Positions 1 through 5,973 of a stretch of DNA of 8,390 nucleotides are shown in pieces. Both the position numbers and the translations under genes were made by a program. A model generated the notes under the pieces. It had not been told where the DNA came from, did no database searches, and saw only the letters and a program-made list of their open reading frames with translations. The number at the start of each line of letters is the position of its first letter. Positions within the stretch are counted from its first letter, which is position 1. The stretch lies in the NCBI GenBank assembly GCA_014729735.1, contig WJJN01000807.1, forward strand, positions 1 through 8,390. The letters run 5' to 3'. This DNA comes from Candidatus Zhuqueibacterota bacterium (GTDB lineage Bacteria > Zhuqueibacterota > Zhuqueibacteria > Thermofontimicrobiales > Thiofontviventaceae).

Positions 1-258
1 AAGATAAAAGGCATCAACTTTAACCGGAAAAACGTCAGGGATGAGATCACACAATGCAGGCTCTCATTAGGCAACCGTGACAGTGCAATCCTTATGTCGG
101 GACCTTGGAATACTGGGGATTTAGATGATGAACTTAATAATCTTCATCGAGGAAAAAGTGAAGCAGATATCTTACCGTGGGATTTCATCCAATACCCTGT
201 TCGCAGAGAAAAACTATGGCATTTGTGGCAAAAATCCGCGGAAATCGCTGGATACTAA
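1..258 (+). CDS. 3' end of a truncated gene, possibly a radical SAM protein C-terminus
   Basis: Frame 1 is open from the first base to a TAA at 256-258, giving 85 residues with no start in view. The fragment is hydrophilic, without membrane segment or signal, and reads like the tail of a soluble enzyme. It contains the stretch ADILPWDFI followed by an Arg/Lys-rich and Trp-rich end (REKLWHLWQKS). This resembles, from memory, the C-terminal 'PWD-I...G-SK-FL' tail of some B12-binding or uncharacterised radical SAM proteins (TIGR03960-like), but the cysteine cluster motif would lie upstream, outside the window. That assignment is therefore weak. The reading frame itself is better supported: it is uninterrupted to the window edge, and the gap of 95 bp to the next start suits an independent gene on the same strand. 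Confidence 0.6.
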   Translation, partial: KIKGINFNRKNVRDEITQCRLSLGNRDSAILMSGPWNTGDLDDELNNLHRGKSEADILPWDFIQYPVRREKLWHLWQKSAEIAGY

Positions 259-273
259 AAACTCAAAATTATG

Positions 274-302
274 TTGCAATTATAAAAAAAAAATCTTACA
301 TT
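274..302 (+). promoter_or_regulatory. Weak sigma70-like promoter candidate for the first surface-protein gene
   Basis: TTGCAA (274-279) and TACATT (297-302) are separated by 17 bp, with a poly-A run between them. Each box matches the sigma70 consensus at only four of six positions. The start codon lies about 50 bp downstream. The region is very AT-rich, so chance matches are likely, and the primary sigma factor of this lineage may prefer a different -10 motif. Confidence 0.2.
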
Positions 303-309
303 TTTAATA
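290..309 (+). repeat. Upstream element shared with the second paralogue (copy 1)
   Basis: The 12-mer AAAATCTTACAT at 290-301 also occurs at 3235-3246 upstream of the paralogous gene. In both copies it runs into a T-rich then A-rich stretch. This copy lies 64 bp before its start codon and the other 137 bp before its own. It may be a common regulatory element or a remnant of the duplicated upstream region. AT-richness makes a chance match possible. Confidence 0.3.
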
Positions 310-353
310 GGTTAAATTTCGTTTATTTTATGCATAAAAAAGGAGGGTAAATC

Positions 354-3074
354 ATGCAACAATGTTACCGCTTTGCTTTATTCACAATATCCCTCGTTAT
401 TATTCTCACTTCAATTGCACATGCAGACGATGATTACAAACGATGGAACAATCCCCGGGATTATGAACCCGTTTTGTTTCGCGGTGATTCATTACCTGCA
501 GCTCTGCTGAACCTGCCAATAACTCAACTGTTTGTTTTCAGCTATAATGCAAGTACCGATACCTGGACACAAATCCTGTTTCAATTTGATAAATACGATG
601 AAGCAACCGAACGCTTCCGAGCGCCACAATCGGGTGATCTTCTCACGACAGATGATGAATTCCTGTTTATGGCTCGGGACATGGGAGATAAAGCGCCGGA
701 TGGTTCCTATTGGATTGATGACGCAGACTCGAAAAACTATCCCCGGATCGAAATTGTAGCAACTGATGGTGAACAAGTTGCGTACGTTTATGTCTACCGC
801 TCCACGACACTGACCCGCACTCAGGATACTTATGTGAATTATGTACCGGCTCCGACGGGTGATGGGCAGGATCAAATCATCGCACAGACTTATACCGAAG
901 GGCACACTGAAGACGGAATTCCTGATTTATGGACCCTGCCGGATGGCACAGGCGTTGATATTCTGGATCGGCAAAAAATGCGTATTATTCTGAAAGTCGA
1001 GATATTTGGAACTCTGGTCGATTTTCCCGCGAATGAAGACCTGTTAGTCGGATTTCTCGACCGAATCGAAGTGCGAGCCGGTCCCATTCGAATTTTGCGA
1101 GAGGCATTCTGGAATGTTGACGTCGGCTTTGGATTTGACCCAATACCGTTTGGTTTGCCGCTTCAATATTATGCTTACAGTATCAATTCAGAGGGTGTAA
1201 CCGGTACTCTTACCGCCGATCTTCGCGTCAGCCATATCCGTCAATCATTTGATTTAAATCCCAATGCAGTGGGGATGACATTTTACAATCCATTTAATAC
1301 CGGAGGAATAGGGATAACTGGTTCCGGAGGCGAGAAAGGAGTGGATGATACAATTTTAGATCCACCGGGCACAAACTGGTTTATGTTCACAGGCGATCAG
1401 GGAACATATACATTCATTTTCAAGGCACCGGAATTAGGGCAAACCCGTTCGCTTTATTTCTGGGAAGCGCAAAATTCCGATGCCGGTGATGGCACAGCAG
1501 ATACCGGCGATGGTGATTCTTATGGAGATGCAGGCTTGCAATTCGATGGTGAGGATATTACCGGGCGCATCAGTTTCAACTCGAACGCCTTCTTTTTGGG
1601 TGCAAACAAAGATTATTCTATTTGCGAAACATTGGCAGCGAATTTTGATGATCCGTTGCAAACCTCGTTCGATACCTCTGAATATATCGAATATGCGGAA
1701 ATCACGTTATCTGTCCCGGATACATCTGCCAGACAGCGCTCAATTGTGCAGATACCAGTTTCCATCAGCGATGTTACAGGACTCGAGGTCACCTCGATAC
1801 AATTCGATCTGGCTTATAACGCATCGATTCTCGATTTGCTGAATATCAATAATTCCGGGGCTATCACTTCTGATTGGAACACGCCTGCATTCACAGAAAC
1901 AGGAACCGGAGCGACAATTACTTTTGCCGGAACTACAGCCTTAACTGGCAGCGGCAAGCTCGCCTGGATAGAATTCCACGTTATTGGTGACTATAATCAA
2001 ACCACAGATATCAATTTTCAAAATATTGTATTTCAGCCTGAAACAGTACTGGGAAAACCAACAAATGGATCGCTGCAGGTTAAAGCCGGTCTTGTTTATG
2101 TAAGTCTTCCCGATACAACGGAATCATCCGGAACTTCCATCAGTATTCCTGTGAATGTAACAGAAGTCACCGGACTGGATGTTACCCAGGTAATCTGTGC
2201 CTTTTCTTTTGATCCAACAGTTCTCAATGTGACAGGTTATCGAACGAATGGAACACTAACTTCTGCGTGGGAGCTACCAACCTATTATGAATTGAGTAAC
2301 CGTGTGGGATTTGAATTTAACGGCGTAACAGCGCTATCAGGTTCGGGACCGCTTGTTTATGTGGATTTCGATGTCATCGGTGCCGATGGCGCCGTGTCCC
2401 CGTTAAATTTCATTACATTTAAATTTAATAGCGATATTCCGGAGGCACAGTTGACGAATGGCAGTCTAACAATCGATGGCGTGATCCCGGTTGAGCTCGC
2501 GTTTTTCGAGGTACAGGAATCCGATGGGCAGGTTTTGCTGAATTGGAGCACAGTAACAGAATCTAATAACTATGGATTCGAGATTCAGCGACAGTTTAAG
2601 GATGAAGAAACCTGGCAGCGTATCGGATTTGTGGAAGGACACGGCACAACCAGTGTACCACAGAGCTATTCATTCGTGGAGCAGGGACTTCCCGGCGGGA
2701 CGTATCTTTACCGATTAAAACAAATCGATTTCGATGGTGCTTTTGAATATTCGGAAACAGTCGAAGTGAATTTAACCATTGCAACGACATTTGCGCTCGG
2801 GCAGAATTATCCCAATCCTTTTAATCCGGATACACGCATCGATTATAGCATTCCTGACAGCGAAAACGGAGATCAGTTAGTCTCATTGACAATATTCAAT
2901 ATGCTCGGTGAAAAAATCAGAACACTGATATCCAGGCGTCAATCACCGGGATCATACTCAGCATATTGGGATGGAACAGATGATTCCAATGTCCCCGTTT
3001 CGACAGGAATTTACATCTATCGTCTTAAAGCAGGGCAATACGCAGCAACCAAGCGTATGGTTCTGATGAAGTAG
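354..3074 (+). CDS. Secreted modular protein with two cohesin-like modules and a T9SS-type C-terminal sorting domain
   Basis: This 906-residue exported protein starts at an ATG seven bases after a perfect AGGAGG (341-346). Residues 1-24 are a signal peptide with likely cleavage at AHA|DDD. Residues 25 to about 440 form a module of no family I recognise, homologous to the same region of the downstream gene. It includes the segments FLFMARDMG, WIDDADSKNY and LDRQKMR, and an Asp/Gly-rich TGDGDSYGDAG motif (384-394) that could bind calcium. Residues about 449-578 and 580-709 are tandem beta-rich, cohesin-like modules; each has V-T-G-L-[ED]-V-T near its start, an ALTGSG/ALSGSG turn, and T-N-G-S-L at its end. 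Residues about 710-808 are an FN3-like segment with LNWST-TESNN-GFEIQR. Residues 813-906 are the FlgD-Ig-like/T9SS type A sorting domain, with NYPNPFNP at 818-825 and the terminal ATKRMVLMK. The domain order suggests a cell-surface or secreted protein; no catalytic motif is evident. Cohesins bind dockerins in cellulosomes, but many non-cellulosomal cohesins have unknown partners. Confidence 0.9.
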   Translation: MQQCYRFALFTISLVIILTSIAHADDDYKRWNNPRDYEPVLFRGDSLPAALLNLPITQLFVFSYNASTDTWTQILFQFDKYDEATERFRAPQSGDLLTTDDEFLFMARDMGDKAPDGSYWIDDADSKNYPRIEIVATDGEQVAYVYVYRSTTLTRTQDTYVNYVPAPTGDGQDQIIAQTYTEGHTEDGIPDLWTLPDGTGVDILDRQKMRIILKVEIFGTLVDFPANEDLLVGFLDRIEVRAGPIRILREAFWNVDVGFGFDPIPFGLPLQYYAYSINSEGVTGTLTADLRVSHIRQSFDLNPNAVGMTFYNPFNTGGIGITGSGGEKGVDDTILDPPGTNWFMFTGDQGTYTFIFKAPELGQTRSLYFWEAQNSDAGDGTADTGDGDSYGDAGLQFDGEDITGRISFNSNAFFLGANKDYSICETLAANFDDPLQTSFDTSEYIEYAEITLSVPDTSARQRSIVQIPVSISDVTGLEVTSIQFDLAYNASILDLLNINNSGAITSDWNTPAFTETGTGATITFAGTTALTGSGKLAWIEFHVIGDYNQTTDINFQNIVFQPETVLGKPTNGSLQVKAGLVYVSLPDTTESSGTSISIPVNVTEVTGLDVTQVICAFSFDPTVLNVTGYRTNGTLTSAWELPTYYELSNRVGFEFNGVTALSGSGPLVYVDFDVIGADGAVSPLNFITFKFNSDIPEAQLTNGSLTIDGVIPVELAFFEVQESDGQVLLNWSTVTESNNYGFEIQRQFKDEETWQRIGFVEGHGTTSVPQSYSFVEQGLPGGTYLYRLKQIDFDGAFEYSETVEVNLTIATTFALGQNYPNPFNPDTRIDYSIPDSENGDQLVSLTIFNMLGEKIRTLISRRQSPGSYSAYWDGTDDSNVPVSTGIYIYRLKAGQYAATKRMVLMK

Positions 3075-3119
3075 AAAAGTCGTTCTTTTTTTTCAAAAGA
3101 TTATATCAAAAGTAAAATT

Positions 3120-3158
3120 GTGGGGGATGTTATTAAAATATACAATAACATCCCCTAT
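3120..3158 (+). terminator. Hairpin downstream of the first surface-protein gene
   Basis: GGGGATGTTATT (3123-3134) and AATAACATCCCC (3144-3155) are a perfect 12-bp inverted repeat with a 9-base loop. G-U and U-A pairs extend the stem to 3120-3158 in RNA. It lies about 45 bases after the stop codon. There is no U-tract on the 3' side, so it may act as an mRNA 3'-end stabiliser or an attenuator between the two paralogues rather than a classical intrinsic terminator. A T8 run near 3086-3093 precedes it. Confidence 0.55.
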
Positions 3159-3234
3159 TAATCATAGCATCCTTTAAATTCTGTCAGCCAAAATTCGATC
3201 TGCATGCTACGTGAATATCCTGTCATTTTGAAGC

Positions 3235-3256
3235 AAAATCTTACATATTTTTAAAA
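3235..3256 (+). repeat. Upstream element shared with the first paralogue (copy 2)
   Basis: AAAATCTTACAT here is identical to 290-301. The match continues after a two-base insertion as TTTTTAA. It overlaps the palindrome at 3245-3260. It is 137 bp before the chosen start of the second paralogue. Confidence 0.3.
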
Positions 3257-3260
3257 ATAT
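3245..3260. repeat. Perfect 16-bp AT-only palindrome
   Basis: ATATTTTTAAAAATAT is its own reverse complement. It sits in the leader of the second surface-protein gene. It could be a binding site for a dimeric regulator or an UP-like element. In DNA this AT-rich it could also be accidental. Confidence 0.35.
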
Positions 3261-3358
3261 TTAATTTTAATCTTGCTATTTTTCAAAAAATGTATTATTT
3301 TCATTTGTTAGATTTTACTATTTGAAAAACATGGCAATATGTGCGATTTGCAACTAAC

Positions 3359-3364
3359 AGGAGG
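3359..3364 (+). promoter_or_regulatory. Ribosome binding site that fixes the start of the second paralogue
   Basis: AGGAGG ends seven bases before the ATG at 3372, the same motif and spacing as in the first paralogue. An in-frame ATG at 3339 lies upstream of this site. It would place eleven non-hydrophobic residues before the signal peptide and lacks a ribosome binding site of its own, so 3372 is preferred. Confidence 0.85.
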
Positions 3365-3371
3365 GCAAGTT

Positions 3372-5285
3372 ATGCATCGCTATTTCTATTTTATAGCAAT
3401 AATTTCCCTCTGTTCCATTTTTTCAGTGACAACATGGGCTGCCGACGATTATAAAACTTGGAACAGTCCGAGAGATTATGAACCCATCATCATGAAGGGC
3501 GGAGATTTTCCTGCTTATATGGGACAACCTGTGTCTCAGATATTTGCATTTTCTTACAATCAAACAAACGATCAATGGTCACAAATTCCGCTGCAAATCG
3601 ATGAATGCGATGATTCCTCTCATTTCTGGATTTCGGATCCCAATAATGTACTCGATGAAAACGATGAGCTGGTATTTATGGCGAGGGATATGGGTAACAT
3701 TGCGGAAAATGTGACGAACTGGATCGATGATGCGGAATCCAAAAACTATGTGCGTTTTGAAATTTGTACCGCCGATCCCACCGAAGCCAATACAATGCGC
3801 TATCTGTATCTGTATCTCAGCAGCACCCTGACCGATGAAGCCACCGGATATATGCAATTCGATGAGAACTTAGCCGAAGATCTGAAATATACGATCAACG
3901 GAGTTTCGTACATCGAGAAACACAATGAAAGCGGGCTCCCTCAATTCTGGGCAATTACCGATGCGGTGGACGGCAATAACGTGAATATTTTGGACCGTCA
4001 AAAAGTGCGTGTTTCTGCCACGATCCTGACTTTCGTAGATTTCGGTATTACCGAAGATGACCTGAACGACAGCGCCGTAATCGAGCATCGCACGGGAAAA
4101 GTGCGGATTGCGTCCCGCGTTCAATTCGAGGGGGATTATTATGAATCGCCGGCTCATATTTCCTTTCAAAATTACTACTATCCCTATTCAATCACGCACC
4201 ACAATGCCGAGGACATTTTTTCGGACGAGGGAATTCGTGTTAGCTTGCTGCGCCAGTCATTCGATTTAAATAATTCCGCAAATGGAATGATATTTCATAA
4301 CAATGAGAACCGGAATATTCCGATCGACGGCTCACCCACACCGGATGATACGATGAACACGGATATCGTTTTTACGCCGAACCTGAACTGGCAAATGGCG
4401 ACAGGAACACCGGGCACAGTTCTTATATTCACGGAATTGCAGAGCATGGGAACAAGCTCGCTCTATTTTTATGACGATAATTCCAGCGGCGGCACCGGCG
4501 ATACCACTGTGGAAACCGGCGACGGTCAATCCTGGGGTGATTCCGGCATCCTCATCAAAGGAAATGTGCTGGATGATCTGTTTGGCTTCGATTACACGTC
4601 TTATTTTATCGCCCCACAGCAACAGCCGGATGCAGCAATGAATTACGCCGGTAAAATGAAAAATCCGCTTTCGGTGAGCGTTACCCACAGTGCCGTACCA
4701 GTGGAATTAACTACATTTGAGGCATTTATTGATAAAAATAACGTGCTGCTCAAATGGACAACTGCGACTGAGAGCAACAATTTCGGATTTGAAGTCCAAC
4801 GCAGAAAATCAGGTGCATCCGAGTGGCAAATCCTGAATTTTGTTAAAGGGCACGGTACAACAGCGAATCCCTGTTCCTATTCATATCTGGATGAAAATCT
4901 CGAACCGGGAAATTATGCGTACCGGCTGAAACAAATCGATTTTAACGGACAATTCGAATTATCACAGGAACTTGAAATCTCCCTGAATGCACCGGCTTAT
5001 TTCTCGCTACAACAGAACTATCCCAATCCATTCAATCCGGTGACAAAAATCAATTATCAAATACCGGGTGATCCCGGTAAAAGAATAGCGGTGTCACTTG
5101 ATATTTACAATTTGTTGGGCGAAAAAGTAAAATCACTGGTCAGCCAGACGCAATCTGCGGGTTATCATTCGATTTACTGGAATGGAATGGATGACAACGG
5201 CAATGTGGTGCCCACGGGAATTTATGTATACCGGTTGCAGGCTGGAAGGTACATCGCGACCAAACGTATGGTATTGATGAAGTAA
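3372..5285 (+). CDS. Secreted paralogue without cohesin modules, with T9SS-type C-terminal sorting domain
   Basis: This 637-residue protein uses the ATG after the AGGAGG at 3359-3364. Residues 1-23 form a signal peptide ending TTWA|ADD. Residues 24 to about 425 are homologous to the N-terminal module of the preceding gene. They begin DDYKTWNSPRDYEP and include DELVFMARDMG, WIDDAESKNY, LDRQKVR, LLRQSFDLN and the motif TGDGQSWGDSG (382-392). Residues about 442-540 are an FN3-like segment (PVELTTFEA, then LKWTTATESNNFGFEVQRR). Residues about 544-637 are the FlgD-Ig-like/T9SS sorting domain, with NYPNPFNP at 549-556 and the end ATKRMVLMK. Where the neighbour has two cohesin-like modules, this protein has only a short linker. 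The protein is most likely exported and displayed on the surface or released. No enzymatic motif is visible, so its function is unknown. It was probably produced by tandem duplication followed by module gain or loss. Confidence 0.9.
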   Translation: MHRYFYFIAIISLCSIFSVTTWAADDYKTWNSPRDYEPIIMKGGDFPAYMGQPVSQIFAFSYNQTNDQWSQIPLQIDECDDSSHFWISDPNNVLDENDELVFMARDMGNIAENVTNWIDDAESKNYVRFEICTADPTEANTMRYLYLYLSSTLTDEATGYMQFDENLAEDLKYTINGVSYIEKHNESGLPQFWAITDAVDGNNVNILDRQKVRVSATILTFVDFGITEDDLNDSAVIEHRTGKVRIASRVQFEGDYYESPAHISFQNYYYPYSITHHNAEDIFSDEGIRVSLLRQSFDLNNSANGMIFHNNENRNIPIDGSPTPDDTMNTDIVFTPNLNWQMATGTPGTVLIFTELQSMGTSSLYFYDDNSSGGTGDTTVETGDGQSWGDSGILIKGNVLDDLFGFDYTSYFIAPQQQPDAAMNYAGKMKNPLSVSVTHSAVPVELTTFEAFIDKNNVLLKWTTATESNNFGFEVQRRKSGASEWQILNFVKGHGTTANPCSYSYLDENLEPGNYAYRLKQIDFNGQFELSQELEISLNAPAYFSLQQNYPNPFNPVTKINYQIPGDPGKRIAVSLDIYNLLGEKVKSLVSQTQSAGYHSIYWNGMDDNGNVVPTGIYVYRLQAGRYIATKRMVLMK

Positions 5286-5293
5286 TAAGTAAC

Positions 5294-5332
5294 AATAGAT
5301 TTCCGGAATCTGAAAGATTTCGGAAATCTGTT
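5294..5332. terminator. Hairpin between convergent genes, probable bidirectional terminator
   Basis: AGATTTCCGGAATCT (5297-5311) pairs with AGATTTCGGAAATCT (5315-5329) across a GAA loop, with a single G-U pair. Additional pairs extend the stem to 5294-5332. It starts just after the plus-strand stop and overlaps the rfbC stop codon on the minus strand. Neither side has a U-tract, but the position between converging genes and the long stem support a role in ending both transcripts. Confidence 0.6.
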
Positions 5333-5885
5333 AATAATCGAAATTAATAAACGCATCTTCAAGAAGCGGTAACGCGGCATCTCTTTCGGATAGTATCGGA
5401 TCGCTGATCTGCCAGTCGATGCTGATTGCCGGATCGTTCCACAAAATGCCGCGCTCGGATTCCCGGTCATATTCATTCGTGACCTTGTACATAAAATCTG
5501 CGCTCTCGCTCAAAACACAGAAACCGTGGGCAAAGCCGGCAGGGATATAAAGGATACGCTTATTTTCTACGGATAAATGAACGCCCACCCATTTCCCGAA
5601 CGTCGGCGAGCCCCGACGGATATCTACTGCCACATCATATACTTCCCCGTTAAGCACTGTCACCAGTTTCGCCTGTGCATGAGGATCCGTTTGATAATGC
5701 AGACCCCGTAGTGTTCCTTTTGCAGAACGGGAAAGATTATCCTGCTTGAAATTCACTTTAATACCATTTTGCTCAAATTCAGACTTTTTGTAAGTCTCAA
5801 GAAAGAAACCTCTGGGATCATTGAAAATTTTCGGCTCGATAAGAATCACTTCCGGAATATCCAATCGCTGAAAAGTAAACGGCAT
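5331..5885 (-). CDS. rfbC: dTDP-4-dehydrorhamnose 3,5-epimerase (RmlC)
   Basis: The product (184 residues, the usual family length) converts dTDP-4-dehydro-6-deoxy-D-glucose to dTDP-4-dehydro-L-rhamnose in the cytoplasm. This is the third step of dTDP-L-rhamnose synthesis for surface polysaccharides. The cupin fold signatures are clear: DPRGFFLE (23-30), LRGLHYQ (59-65) containing the catalytic His63, Lys73, and IPAGFAHGF (114-122). FMYKVTNEYD (131-140) carries the active-site tyrosines, and SERDA (166-170) has the Asp that pairs with the catalytic His. All key residues are present, so it should be active. The ATG at 5885 follows a strong AGGAGG (complement of 5893-5898). No rmlA, rmlB or rmlD is in the window, so the rest of the pathway must be elsewhere. 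It lies 88 bp downstream of the photolyase on the same strand and may have its own promoter. Its stop codon lies inside the convergent hairpin. Confidence 0.96.
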   Translation of the reverse strand: MPFTFQRLDIPEVILIEPKIFNDPRGFFLETYKKSEFEQNGIKVNFKQDNLSRSAKGTLRGLHYQTDPHAQAKLVTVLNGEVYDVAVDIRRGSPTFGKWVGVHLSVENKRILYIPAGFAHGFCVLSESADFMYKVTNEYDRESERGILWNDPAISIDWQISDPILSERDAALPLLEDAFINFDY

Positions 5886-5924
5886 CGCTGCTCCTCCTCT
5901 GTATTCGTGTTCAGATTGTCCGTC

Positions 5925-5953
5925 AATATAAAAAGTATTTGTCCAAAATTCAA
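5925..5953 (-). promoter_or_regulatory. Candidate sigma70-like promoter for rfbC
   Basis: Read on the minus strand, TTGAAT (complement of 5948-5953) and TATATT (complement of 5925-5930) are 17 bp apart. They match four and five of six consensus bases. Transcription would begin near 5918 and give a leader of about 33 bases containing the strong ribosome binding site. The location in the gap after the photolyase gene fits independent expression of rfbC. Confidence 0.4.
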
Positions 5954-5973
5954 GCGAAATAAATATAATTTTG

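Larger units (their letters stand above)
3159..3371. other. AT-rich intergenic leader between the paralogous genes
   Basis: The non-coding stretch between the two surface-protein genes totals 297 bp from 3075. After the hairpin it holds no convincing gene. It contains the element shared with the upstream gene's leader (3235-3246) and an AT-only palindrome (3245-3260). Several AT-rich -10-like boxes occur, for example TATTAT at 3293-3298 with TTGCTA at 3273-3278, but their 14-bp spacing is too short for a good sigma70 promoter. It probably contains the second gene's promoter, which I cannot place. Confidence 0.5.

Noticed and set aside
125..307. A 60-residue plus-strand frame starting with ATG
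   Set aside because: It overlaps the frame-1 gene end, has no ribosome binding site, and its low-complexity Lys/Asn-rich end comes from AT-rich intergenic DNA.
492..905. Minus-strand 137-residue frame inside the first surface-protein gene
   Set aside because: It is antisense to a clearly coding region with signal peptide and paralogue support and shows no recognisable motif.
3304..3324. Bacteroidetes-type promoter resemblance (TTTG ... TACTATTTG)
   Set aside because: The downstream box has one base too many for TAnnTTTG, and the spacing to the upstream TTTG is too short.
3339..3371. Upstream in-frame ATG as the start of the second paralogue
   Set aside because: It adds eleven residues before the signal peptide and has no ribosome binding site. 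The ATG at 3372 has AGGAGG at ideal spacing, as in the first paralogue.
3372..3440. Possible lipoprotein signal in the second paralogue (ISLC at residues 11-14)
   Set aside because: The residue before Cys is Leu rather than Gly, Ala or Ser. A normal signal peptidase site at TWA|ADD aligns with that of the first paralogue.
5944..5973. CAAAATT / AATTTTG inverted repeat just after the photolyase stop
   Set aside because: Only seven AT-rich pairs with a 16-base loop. It is too weak to call a terminator and overlaps the candidate rfbC promoter.
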